From positions 62,001 to 126,000 of the forward strand of contig JAFEVB010000038.1 in NCBI GenBank assembly GCA_032629725.1: 64,000 bases of DNA. Reading direction: 5' to 3'. Each line of letters opens with the position of its first letter. The first letter of the stretch is position 1. Shown here in pieces: positions 43,861-54,647 of this stretch. Under the pieces are notes generated by a model, which worked only from the letters and a program-made list of their open reading frames with translations, was not told the origin of the DNA and did not search any database. The position numbers and the translations under genes are program-made. The DNA comes from Gremmenia infestans (Eukaryota; Ascomycota; Leotiomycetes; Helotiales; Hamatocanthoscyphaceae).

Positions 43861-46800
43861 ATGGATGTCAATTCGGTGCTTTTAAACACCTTCTCACCAG
43901 GTCGGTCCCCGCGCTCCAGACAGTATCGAGGCGCTTAGATTATGACTGCTAACACTCTTAGATGCTGCGACCCGTCAAGCAGCTGAACAACAACTCACAC
44001 AAGCCGCCGAGACCAGCTTCGTACGTTTCCCATTCTCTGACCGCATCTCTGCCTCACCTGCTAACAGCCCAATTTAGGCCGGGTACCTCGTCACTCTTGT
44101 TCGCGAGCTCGCCAACGAAGATGCCCAAGGACCAGTCCGACAGGCCGCCGGTATTGCGCTGAAGAACGCCTTCACCGCGCGCGAATATGGTCGATTACAT
44201 GAGCTGCAGGAGAAATGGGTCAAGCTCGACGTCGATACCAAGAAACAGGTCAAGGATCTGACTCTGCAAGCTCTTTCCTCAAGTAATTCACAAGCTGGTC
44301 AAGCAGCAGCACAAGTCACAGCCTCGATAGCTGCTATTGAGCTCCCGCGCGATCAATGGCCAGAGTTGATGGCAAGCTTGGTCCGAAATGTTGGCGAAGG
44401 TGGTGATCATTTGAAGCAAGCTTCTTTGACGACTATTGGATTTATATGCGAGTCGCAAGACACAGAGTTGAGGGCCAGTCTTGTTCAGCACTCAAATGCA
44501 ATCTTGACCGCGGTTGTACAAGGTGCTCGGAAGGAGGAGACCAATCCCGAGGTCCGTTTAGCGGCCATTTACGCTCTTGGAGATTCTCTGGAGTTCGTGG
44601 ACAGCAATTTTAAGAATGAGGGGGAGCGAAACTACATCATGCAGGTTATCTGTGAGGCCACACAAGCTCCGGATTCTCGGATACAGCAGGGTGCTTTTGG
44701 TTGTTTGAACAGGATTATGTCCTTGTACTACGATCTGATGCGCTTCTACATGGAGAAGGCTCTGTTTGGCCTCACCATTATGGGCATGAAGAGCGAGGAG
44801 GAAGATGTTGCGAAGCTTGCTGTCGAGTTCTGGAGCACAGTTTGCGAGGAGGAAATCGCTATTGAGGATGATAATTCACAGGTAAGTTTGCGCCTTCCTA
44901 TCTTGGGAATTGCGGCTAACAGAAGAAAGGTTGAGAGAACCGACCAGATGCGGCCTATCTTCCATTTCTGTGCTGTTGCGACTAACGAAGTTGTCCCGGT
45001 TCTTCTGATGCTCTTGACAAAGCAAGACGAGGATGCGGCTGATGACGAGTACAACATTTCTCGCGCAGCTTACCAATGTCTTCAGCTTTACGCTCAAGCT
45101 GTCGCTGGTGCTGTCATTCAACCAGTCTTGACGTTCGTTGAAGCCAACTTGCGGTCTGAGGACTGGCACCACCGAGATGCCGCAGTCTCTGCCTTTGGAG
45201 CTATCATGGAGGGTCCCGATGATAAAACCATCGAACCTATTGTCAAGCAAGCTCTTCCGGTCATCATCAACATGATGGACGACGACACCATCCACGTCAA
45301 AGACTCTACAGCTTACGCTCTTGGTCGTATCACCGAGGCTTGCTCGGAAGCCATCGACCCAACGCTCCACCTTCCCAAGCTCATTGCTTCCCTTTTCGAG
45401 GGTCTAGTCAGCAGCCCCAAGATGGCGGGCTCTTGCTGTTGGGCTCTGATGAACCTTGCTGAGCGCTTCTCAGGCGACATTGGTTGTCAAGAAAATGCTC
45501 TGACCCCACATTTTAATGAGAGCATAGCTCGCCTTCTTCAAGTCACCGAGCGAACTGACGCGGATAATCAACTGCGAACTGCTGCGTATGAAGTTCTGAA
45601 TACGTTTGTTCAAAACGCCGCCAATGACAGCTTACCCTCTGTTGCTTCTCTATCAGACGTCATTATCAAGCGTCTTGAAGAGACCATCCCCCTTCAGTCT
45701 CAAGTTGTCAGTGTGGAGGACAAGATCACCCTCGAGGAGATGCAAACTAGTCTGTGTAGCGTTCTGCTGGCAATCATTCAGCGCCTGGAGAAAGAAATTA
45801 CACCTCAAGCTAACCGCATCATGACTGTCCTATTGCAGATCCTCAACACCGCAGGCCCCAAGTCTAGTGTTCCAGATGCAGTTTTCGCCACTGTCAGCAG
45901 CTTGGCTAGCGCCCTTGAGGAAGCTTTCTCCCAGTACATGGAGGCATTCTCGCCATTCCTTTATAATGCTCTTGGCAACCAGGAGGAGCCAGCTTTGTGC
46001 TCAATGGCCATCGGTCTTGTCAGTGACATTACCCGGTCAATGGGACCTCTTTGCCAGCCATATTGCGATACATTTATGAACTATTTACTTAATAATCTTA
46101 GGGTACGTCACGCGCGGAATTCCATGATGAGCATCTTTCTTATACCCCCTTTTCATTTCCCTTTGAGCCTTCCTATCAAATCCCGTATGAGTCCTATCCT
46201 GAGACCTTGCTCATTCTCCAAATCACAGAGTACGGCGCTTGCCAATCAATTCAAGCCCGCGATCCTTCAATGCTTTGGAGATATTGCTGGAGCTATTGGT
46301 GGTCACTTTGAGACCTACCTTTCGGTTGTTGCCCAAGTCCTCCAGCAGGCTGCTGGTGTTCAAGCCGCTGCAGATGGATCTTATGAGATGTACGACTACG
46401 TAATCTCACTGCGTGAGGGTATCATGGATGCCTGGGGTGGAATCATTGGTGCTATGAAGGCCGGCGACAAGAGTAGGTGATTTGCAGACGCTAAAATGGT
46501 CATTGCTAATCATTTTCCAGCTGCTCTGCTACATCCATACGTAGAGTCCATCTTCCATCTTCTCAACATTGTCTGGCTTGACCAGAACAAGAGTGACGCT
46601 CTCATGCGAGCCTCAATGGGTGTCATTGGGTAATGTCTTCCTATTGATGTCTTTTGTAGGCTTTTGCTAACAATTACAGTGATCTGGCCGAAGCCTTCCC
46701 TACAGGCGAATTCGCATCCTACTACCGCGCCGAATGGTTGACCGCTATGATCAAGGACACGAGATCAAATCGTGATTTTCAGCCTAGAACAATCGACACG

Positions 46801-46866
46801 GCTCGATGGGCTCGTGAGCAAGTCAAGCGTCAAATTGGTGGTTCGACCGGTATTCAACAAACATGA
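43861..46866 (+). CDS. KAP95: Importin subunit beta-1 (karyopherin 95)
   Basis: Nuclear import receptor that carries importin alpha and cargo through the pore and is released by Ran-GTP. Exons 43861-43900, 43962-44020, 44078-44881, 44930-46102, 46229-46472, 46521-46629 and 46680-46866 give 871 residues, the normal family length. N-terminus MDVNSVLLNTFSPDAATRQA, then an importin-beta N-terminal region and HEAT repeats throughout. Blocks typical of filamentous fungal Kap95 include AGIALKNAFTAREYGRL, EVRLAAIYALGDSLEFVD, RIQQGAFGCLNRIMSLYYDL and DDEYNISRAAYQCLQLYAQA. The C-terminus is WAREQVKRQIGGSTGIQQT. Introns 44882-44929 (48 nt) and 46103-46228 (126 nt) are multiples of three with no stop in frame. 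They are called introns because donors (GTAAGT, GTACGT), acceptors and family alignment support removal. Confidence 0.95.
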
Positions 46867-47879
46867 TTGGCCAACTTACTATCCCACGTCCAAACCCCTC
46901 TTAATGTCTTATCCCCGCTGGCGTTTTCACATAGAGCTGACGGGAATCCAATGCCTTTCATTTTCTATTCCACTAACCCACGAGATCGGATTCCGGCGAA
47001 GTCGACTGCGAATCGAAACGATACACGACACCTGTTTTGCACCATTACAGCACAACATAACACAGCACAGCACAAACAACACCTTGTACAAAAGCCCCCT
47101 TCGAAGACCCCTTTTCCGCACCGCGCCAATACCCCAGTTTACACCACGCGCCATGTTTCATTTACGACCAACACCATTATTCGATAAAGACATTCTCGGG
47201 AGAATCCTCACCACGGATCTAGGGAGACGATATAATACTGGGAATTAAAAGCCTTGTAATTCGTCATAGCTTTTTTTGAGCAAGCGAGCAATTCTCAATA
47301 AATGAGGTTGCCAGGAAGGAAAGATATTCTGTACACACCGCAAACGTTCGACCGTATGGGTCCGTTGTGGTATTAGAAGGAGTAAATGCGGATTCGAGGG
47401 ATGTGTGGTGATGAAGAGAGTATAATGACGGGTTGGGTTCTGGATATGTGTCAAGTGATACATGGATGGGATGGACCTTGTCTGATATTAGGGGAGTGTA
47501 GGGGCTGAGGGTAGACGTGGAGGATGATGAGAGATGAATGAAATGATCCCCTGGTGTTCAATTCTTCTGTGAACTTATGATATGTCATACACTGTTGACA
47601 ATTCTGGTCGTTCAGACACGTGAACTAAACCCCATTTCTCCATGGATTGAAATGCTTGATTATTCTGATCTTGAAAAATATAATAATCATTTGCATACAT
47701 CGACCCTTCAGCAACTTGAGAGCTCTCTTGAAATTGTAAAATAGAAATGCCGTGGGGAATGTATAGCTGTCTCAAGCACGTGATCCAACTCGTGTGAGCT
47801 GATTTCTAACCTCAAGGACAACCAACGTCAATCAAGATGTGACACTTTCTGAATATCGCGACCAGCCATCTAGGACTAC
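46867..47879. other. Intergenic region, 1.0 kb
   Basis: 3' flank of KAP95 and promoter of the second Zn2Cys6 gene, with CACGTGAT at 47777-47784. The open frame at 46772-47248 overlaps the KAP95 end in another frame and is judged spurious. Confidence 0.45.
47777..47784. promoter_or_regulatory. CACGTGAT E-box-like site
   Basis: About 0.1 kb upstream of the start of the 47880 Zn2Cys6 gene. Same octamer as at 5673, 21116 and 43397. Confidence 0.25.
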
Positions 47880-49643
47880 ATGCCTCCAATACGACACAGC
47901 CCATCATCTCCTCACATCAAAGTTCGTCAGCGAAGCCGAAGAGCTTGCGCGCCATGTCGGAAACGCAAGATCAAATGCGACGGCGATGAGCCATGCGCAG
48001 CTTGTACCGGCTACGGCTACAAATGTATAAACGCTGAGCGTCAAGGTCCAGCAGCATCACCCAAACCTCCAGGTTCCTCAGCAACAACCGCGTTCGTACC
48101 TACGCCAGATAGTAACGGAATCACCATATCCTCTAATGCTACCGAGGCACCCCCACTTCAAAGAGAGGACGCTCCCTATCTGGCTGCAGAAAGCCGCGTT
48201 CCAGCTGCAGATGCAAATGGCGCCTTACTTCACCAATCCATCAAAACACGCTTCACCAGCTCCTCAAGCGCAATTGCTTTCCCGGCAAAGTTGGGAGTAT
48301 CCCTTGGGGTGGCAGAACCTCCTCGTCTTCAAGCTTTTGCTTGGAACCCTGGCTCGCGCCCAGAGCAGTTCCGTCTCCCTGACAAAACAATCTGTGATAT
48401 CATTAGCCTAGAGCAAATGAAAGTCTTTGCGGGAAAGTATTTCAAGGAAGTGCATGTTTATTTTGGGATCCTTAGCCAGGAGGAATCATTCGTGGGCCGT
48501 TGTGTGGAGTTCTGGGCCTCGTCGAATAAACATGGGACTGATTTCGAAGGGCTGATCTGTGGTGTCGTCGCACTGGGATCCTATTTCTCGGGCGCAGCTG
48601 GCTCGCCCGTTGAAGCGGAGATCGTAGAGCACGGCAGGATTCTACTCGATTTGAGCACAGCTCATCCCCCGTGCTTCTTGTCCGTCAAGCACGTCAGCGC
48701 GTGGATTCTGCGCGCTATATATCTCCGCTGTACAACGCGTCCGTCTCTGTCCTGGATGGCGTCCTGCACAGCCGTGCATGTCGCTGAAGTGCTTGGCTTG
48801 CATCGCGATATTCGGAATCTCCGCAAGACGCAGAATCCCCCGCGAGATACCACTCCACTGGAGGAGGATCTTAGGAGACGAAAGTTCTGGGTCGCGATGG
48901 CGCTGAATCAGTTTCTTGCTGTGGAGTATGGGAGGACGAGAGTCCAGCTTGATCACGTGGATTGTACGCCGCTGCTGCCAAAGGCTGGTGATCTCACGGC
49001 TCAAACGATCGCCATCATGCAATCTGTCCCTAGTCCCAACGGCACGGTGTCGGATTTATATTCGGCACTAGATTTAGCTGTTGCGTTACCTGTTGATTCC
49101 CCTTTTCACGATCTGCTGAAAGCAGATGTATGTTTCTGTATCTACCGCATGTTCCGCTCTGCGAACCTCGCCCTCTCATCCTCACAGACTGGTGCGCTAA
49201 TGGAGATAATAAGGGTTGCGTTGCATGGAGTCAAATTCCTCAGAACGACGAGGTGTTGTTGGTGGAATATCATCGGAACGCCTTTTCATTGCGTCTGTGT
49301 ACTTCTCTCCATCGCAACCTCTGAAAGCCTGGCTACGATTCCTCATGCGCTGGAAACGCTCAAAGATACGGTTGCGGTCTATGATTCGCATATCTCGAAG
49401 GAGGCGCTTAGGACCGCTCATGCGCTTGTGCAGGGTGCAAAAGCGAAGATGGGGAGGGATATGCAGAGTTTGGAGACGGGATTGAGTGTTGTGGGGGATA
49501 TGACCGAGGGTAGGCCAGTGGCTAATCAATATCTTGAATGGGCTGCTTGGGAGGACATGGGGCAGCTCGATTACTTTGATTTCGGGGGATATGATAACAC
49601 TGAAATGTTGGACTCAGGGTTGTATTCGGGACTTCAACAATGA
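47880..49643 (+). CDS. Zn2Cys6 transcription factor, intronless
   Basis: Single-exon gene of 587 residues starting MPPIRHSPSSPHIKVRQRSR. The binuclear zinc cluster is RACAPCRKRKIKCDGDEPCA followed by ACTGYGYKC. Cysteines fall at 23, 26, 33, 39, 42 and 49 (C-x2-C-x6-C-x5-C-x2-C-x6-C). A low-complexity linker of about 100 residues follows. The middle homology region runs from IISLEQMKVFAGKYFKEVHV through ILRAIYLRCTTRPSLSWMAS and AEVLGLHRDI, and RRRKFWVAMALNQFLAVEYG is typical of fungal_trans proteins. The C-terminus is acidic/aromatic (WEDMGQLDYFDFGGYD), a possible activation region. Nuclear; targets not deducible, and no neighbouring metabolic cluster points to one. Confidence 0.92.
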   Translation: MPPIRHSPSSPHIKVRQRSRRACAPCRKRKIKCDGDEPCAACTGYGYKCINAERQGPAASPKPPGSSATTAFVPTPDSNGITISSNATEAPPLQREDAPYLAAESRVPAADANGALLHQSIKTRFTSSSSAIAFPAKLGVSLGVAEPPRLQAFAWNPGSRPEQFRLPDKTICDIISLEQMKVFAGKYFKEVHVYFGILSQEESFVGRCVEFWASSNKHGTDFEGLICGVVALGSYFSGAAGSPVEAEIVEHGRILLDLSTAHPPCFLSVKHVSAWILRAIYLRCTTRPSLSWMASCTAVHVAEVLGLHRDIRNLRKTQNPPRDTTPLEEDLRRRKFWVAMALNQFLAVEYGRTRVQLDHVDCTPLLPKAGDLTAQTIAIMQSVPSPNGTVSDLYSALDLAVALPVDSPFHDLLKADVCFCIYRMFRSANLALSSSQTGALMEIIRVALHGVKFLRTTRCCWWNIIGTPFHCVCVLLSIATSESLATIPHALETLKDTVAVYDSHISKEALRTAHALVQGAKAKMGRDMQSLETGLSVVGDMTEGRPVANQYLEWAAWEDMGQLDYFDFGGYDNTEMLDSGLYSGLQQ

Positions 49644-50735
49644 ATGAAACGACGCAAACACATTTCTATATAGAGTGCTGTGAGCGACTTTATGGAGCAC
49701 GCTCGTTGTTTCGACCACGGAGTAAACGATCCATTCTTCCTCCTGATGTTTTACGAAGTAATTGCCGAAAGACCAATTCCCAAGCATATTGCGAGTTTGG
49801 GGGTATAAACGCGTCCGTGTCGGAAAATTCACTCCGTTTAGAGCTATTTAGGATGGAATATGGAATATGCGATGTTGAAGGTTCATAATTAGTACTCTTA
49901 TACTGCAGGATTCAGATCTGTAGAGCTACGGAACTCTTATATGAAAGATATAGGGGTATTGCGGGAGTTGATAAAGCCTATAGGTGTGTTATGATATCGC
50001 AGCTAGGGAGGAGAAAGAGAAGAGAAGATGAAGAGAGGTTATTCCACTCTGATTCCGATTACGTGAAATATTATTTTGAAATTAGCAGGCAGGGGCCTTC
50101 CGCATAGCTATGTAATACGGCAATACCACTTGAAATCTGAAGCAAAGCTCTGATACAACACGTACGGCAACTCATAGTATATCGGCGCATATTTACTCGA
50201 TGCGCGGATAAGCAGTGACCGGACGTTGTGAGGCTAGTATGTGGGAAAGTGTTTTTAGTTCAAGAGTTGTGAGAGAGAGCCGATGCACTCGACGGCGAAT
50301 TGATTGATAGGCAGAGGTATCACATGACTAGACACTAAAGTATAAGTGAGCGTGAGCTTGGAAATAGTTTTTAGGTGTCATTGGAGAGATAAGTAAGAGT
50401 ACAGCGGCGAGAATTCAGCAGTGAAAGGTTATCAGTCAGAGTTTAAACAGTTTAAATGTCGGCTTCTTGGCTCACGTGTTGCTAATATTTAAAGAGAGAA
50501 TTCGAGCAAGTACAGTAACCTGCTCGGGAATAGTTGGCCGTGGAGAAGCCTTGTCCTTCAAAAGAATCATCAAAGAACGGGCCCTAAAATAGAATAAAGT
50601 CACGAGTAGCGTAGGCCCGATAGGAAAGTTCCCCAGATATTTATTCAAATGCCAAGAATTGGGAATTGGGAACTTCCGCAAGCCAGGCATGAAGTGATCG
50701 ACAGGGCGGCCTATCACGATAGATAGATACAGTAC

Positions 50736-50760
50736 ATCTGATCTGATCTGATCTGATCTA
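50736..50760. repeat. Pentanucleotide microsatellite (TCTGA)n
   Basis: About four and a half tandem units of TCTGA, ending in a diverged unit. Located in a non-coding stretch. Confidence 0.7.
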
Positions 50761-51747
50761 ATGGTAATGAGATAATAATGTTCTTTCTTATGATAGAGGG
50801 AACTTGATACTTGGTGCATGAAACCAAGGAAACCGTGCATTGCATTAGTAATATCCGTGATTATCTGCAAGAGATGTTGACAGAAAAAGATAACATCACA
50901 AGTGAAAAATTGAAAAATGCCAGTGAAACTCACTTAATTGTCGATTTGTGGCTTAAATCTCTGAAACGTGATTTTAGATCGGTGCGGTGATCAGCCAATC
51001 ACAGTAGCGGGAAAGGCACTTTCAAGCCACTTTCCCGTCCACAGTGCACACCCCCCCTGTCCGCCCAGATGTTCTTTAAGACAACGTCATCGTGCCTCGT
51101 CGCCCATGCCGTGTCCTGCGACATGCTTGCGTAGAGTTGACTTGAATATATAAACAAATTTTGGAATAAAATGCCTCCATATTTGCTTTGACTTTACTTT
51201 GCTTTGGTAAGTGTAGTGTATGTTGTTGTGGTATTGTATGCATCATCTGCTCGAGTCAGCTAGACACAATCATCCCACCAAAAGCTGGACCCCTAAAAAC
51301 AAGGCCAGGCAACCTTTACCAAAACACCACACCACACCTACCCTACCCTACTACTCTGCCTACCTAGGGACGGTACCTGCCTACTCTACTGTACGCTCGA
51401 TCCGAGAGCTTATCCATCCCTCAAACCCGAATCTCACCTCAAATCCTTCATCAATTAAGCTATTGGGTCTAGACTACTTGTAGACCCCTCAGGCACGACC
51501 TGTAATAACCTTGGTACTTTACTTTATTTTCTTAGCACCTTCGCGACTCTCAGACTACCCAACCCAACCCAATCTGTCTCTCTGGGCCCCAAACATCTCT
51601 ACTCCGCCTCCATATCCAAGACAATTTTACCATCCATCCAACCTACGTCCTACAACTCCGCACCTCCACAAGGTTGTCTTGGTACCTCAAGACCGTCGGC
51701 AGAAGCATACCGGCCGCTGCGGCATTTGATATTCTAACCTCCTCTTG

Positions 51748-51809
51748 GTAAGTTTCTTTTGCTGGATTCCGTCTGCGACGGCAACTCACGCTCACTATCA
51801 ATTGTTCAG
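51748..51809 (+). other. Probable 5'-leader intron of PBS2
   Basis: Donor GTAAGT at 51748, acceptor TTGTTCAG ending at 51809, 62 nt, lying about 90 bp before the ATG. Length and sites match coding introns of the window. No branch site of full consensus is obvious. Confidence 0.5.
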
Positions 51810-51899
51810 TCACTCGGAGACATTAAATTTACGGATACCAAGAAAATCGCTCATCGACCGCTCATGCTCCGCGCACAAAGATAGACTATCCATCCAGCC

Positions 51900-53846
51900 A
51901 TGGCTACCCCGCCAGCCAGCGGGTCGACCGCCCAAGAAGAACCCCTATCCACGAACCCTCCTTATCCCTCCCCCGCAGAAACACACCCCGCAGGGAGCGC
52001 TGGCCCCATGTCTTCAAATACCCAACGAGTACCCTCTCTTCGATCCGTCTCCGACCCCTTAAATATCGCCCCAATGAGCACTTCCTCAACCCCTCTTGGG
52101 ATGTTACAAAACGCCCGCAGACCCATGGCGCCTGCCCCTTCTGTTTCCGGCGGTAACCTACCACCAAGCATGGAGGCGAGAATGAAGGCATTTCATCTGT
52201 CGAGGCAAGGCGCACCTCCGGGCCGCCCACAGATGCCCACAACCGTATCCACAGGCTCTACACCAGATTCCTCAAACTTTGGGTCCCCAATGGGTGGCGC
52301 TATAGGAGGTCTACCAGCCAATTTGCAATTGCCTACGAATATTCGCCCAGTTGCCCATAACTTCGCCTCGGCCCCGGCAGTTCCGAAATTGCCCGCAAAG
52401 GGGTTGAGTGCGCGCAGAGGCATGAAGTTGCCTGGAGGTTTACCCGGTAGCAGTCCAGTGAATGGCACACCGGATGGTGCCAATGGCAATACGCCACAAG
52501 ATTCGCAATCAGGATCGATGTTCAACAAATTCTCGAACTTCGTTGATACGAAGGCCGGCACCTTGAAGTTTGCTGGCAAGGCTACGATCCATGGGTCAGG
52601 AATCGATTTCGCGAGTGGCAATAGCTTTAGCATATCCTTGGATGAGGTTGATACGTTGGAAGAATTAGGAAAGGGCAATTATGGCACGGTTTATAAAGTT
52701 CGACATTCACGACCACGGAATCGCAGACCAGGCTTAGGTCTCGCGGGGATTGCAACGCGATTTCCTTCATCCTTACCAAACACCCCGTCCGCCGAGAAGG
52801 AAGAAAAGACAGATTTACTAGCAACAGGCAACACATCAGGTATTATTATGGCTATGAAGGAGCTACGTTTGGAGCTTGACGAAGCAAAGTTCGCTGCTAT
52901 CATCATGGAACTTGATATCTTGCACCGATGCTTAAGTCCTTACATTATCGACTTCTATGGTGCCTTCTTTCAAGAAGGAGCTGTGTACATATGCATCGAG
53001 TATATGGATGGTGGATCGATCGACAAGCTCTATGCTGACGGCATGCCGGAGAACGTTTTGCGAAAAGTCACATACGCTACTACGCAAGGCCTGAAAACAT
53101 TAAAGGATGACCATAACATTATTCACAGAGATGTTAAACCTACGAATATCCTTGTCAACACCCGCGGACAAGTCAAGATCTGCGATTTTGGCGTGTCTGG
53201 AAACTTGGTTGCGAGTATTGCCAAGACGAACATTGGGTGTCAGTCATACATGGCACCTGAGCGTATTTCTGGTGGCGGCATGTCACAGGCGGGGGCAAAT
53301 TCAGGTGGTGGAACATACAGCGTGCAATCTGATATCTGGTCTCTGGGTTTGAGCATTATCGAATGCGCGATGGGCAGATATCCATATCCTCCAGAGACAT
53401 ACAACAACATCTTCTCTCAGCTAAGCGTAAGCCTCCCCCCAGTTTACAAATTACCTTACTAACAAAACCAGGCAATTGTCGATGGCGAACCTCCAGATCT
53501 CCCAGCAGAAGGCTACTCCGACCTAGCCCGTGACTTTGTACGTGGCTGTCTCAACAAAATCCCCAAGGCTCGACCATCCTACGGCATGCTTCTCCAACAC
53601 GCCTGGCTTGCCGGACTCTCAAAACCCCCTACCATTACTGAAGCCGATGAAGAAGAAGCCGAAGCCGGCGGTAACGCTGCAGGGGCATCAAACGTTGGCC
53701 ACAGTGGGACGGAAGACGAAGAGGTTGCGGCGTGGGTGAAGAACGCGTTGGATCGGAAGAAAAAGGGGCTGTTGGGCGAGGCTGTCAAGCCGGCGCTTCA
53801 CGCGGCGCCGCTGAATAGTATTAGTCCTGCACATAGTCCTGCTTAG
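51900..53846 (+). CDS. PBS2: MAP kinase kinase of the HOG pathway (Pbs2 type)
   Basis: Dual-specificity kinase that activates the Hog1-type MAPK in osmotic and general stress. Exons 51900-53426 and 53472-53846 (45-nt intron, GTAAGC..CCAG) give 633 residues. The N-terminal 200 residues are Pro/Ser-rich scaffold sequence. The block MFNKFSNFVDTKAGTLKFAG just before the kinase domain is typical of filamentous Pbs2. The kinase domain (about 240-545) has the glycine loop LGKGNYGTVYKVRHS, the catalytic lysine in IIMAMKELRLE, HRDVKPTNIL, CDFGVSG and the activation-loop phosphosites in SIAKTNIGCQSYMAPERI. A variable insert of about 35 residues (PRNRRPGLGLAGIATRFPSS onward) lies between the glycine loop and the lysine. 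The C-terminal tail is acidic then Ala-rich. Cytosolic. Confidence 0.95.
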
Positions 53847-54647
53847 AAAGGAGGCTTCTCGGTGGACTAGTTGAATGGGGTGGTGTGGCAGCGGCGTGTT
53901 ATGATATACCATCCAAGTTTTCGTTTGTTTTCATTTGTGCACGCAAAGGAGGGTGGAGGGAGCTGTGCTTCCTCGTACTCTGATGAACGATACCGATACA
54001 TAACGTTTACGCCTACGTTTTTCATGATTAAAAGGAGATGGCGAGATGAAATAGGGGAAGGGATGGGGTGGAGGGGAGTGAGTGAGGTTAGGCATGATGG
54101 TGGCTGCGGTGGTTAGGTACTGACTGCCGTTGATAGTATAGTACAGCAATGCGAAGATATATGAAAACGAATTAAATGATTCTTATGACTTTTTAAATAG
54201 TAACTGGTTTACTTGTAATATCCTCACTTGGGGTTTTGTTTGTATATCCCACATGCCCCTCAATCACATGTGTTTCGCAGCTTCTGATTGGTTGCACAGC
54301 CACTCTACTCCGTCATAGCTGTACCCTGTCAATTTTCAAAACTTTTGACACCTGCACTGACCGCCTTGGACGGCGACGCTACTCGGTAATCTATTGTTTG
54401 ATAGAATTGATAGGGGCCAAGGCAGAGATAGAGATAACATCTCACACCTACTCCGTAGGCATCTTCAACCTTTTTGACTTCCTACCTCTATGTTCTGAGA
54501 ATCGCTATCTCGAAAATTACTAGTACCGTTACCTACATATTATTCGTTTGGCGGGGCTAGAACTTGGGCTGATACGAAAACGCACGAGGGAGGGGTTTTA
54601 ATAACAACAAAGAGAAAGACGCAGCAGCGTGCGTCTTTCAGTCAGCA
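53847..54647. other. Intergenic region, 0.8 kb
   Basis: 3' flank of PBS2 and promoter of the choline kinase gene. Short frames only. Nothing else seen. Confidence 0.45.

Larger units (their letters stand above)
49644..51899. other. Intergenic region, 2.3 kb, with long PBS2 leader
   Basis: No convincing gene. A short pentamer repeat (about four TCTGA units) lies near 50737-50760. From about 51280 to 51890 the strand is strongly C/T-rich with many short frames, as expected for the promoter and leader of PBS2. A probable leader intron is at 51748-51809. Confidence 0.5.

Noticed and set aside
46772..47248. 158-residue frame at the 3' end of KAP95
   Set aside because: It is an alternate frame of the last KAP95 exon running into the 3' flank, with no homology.
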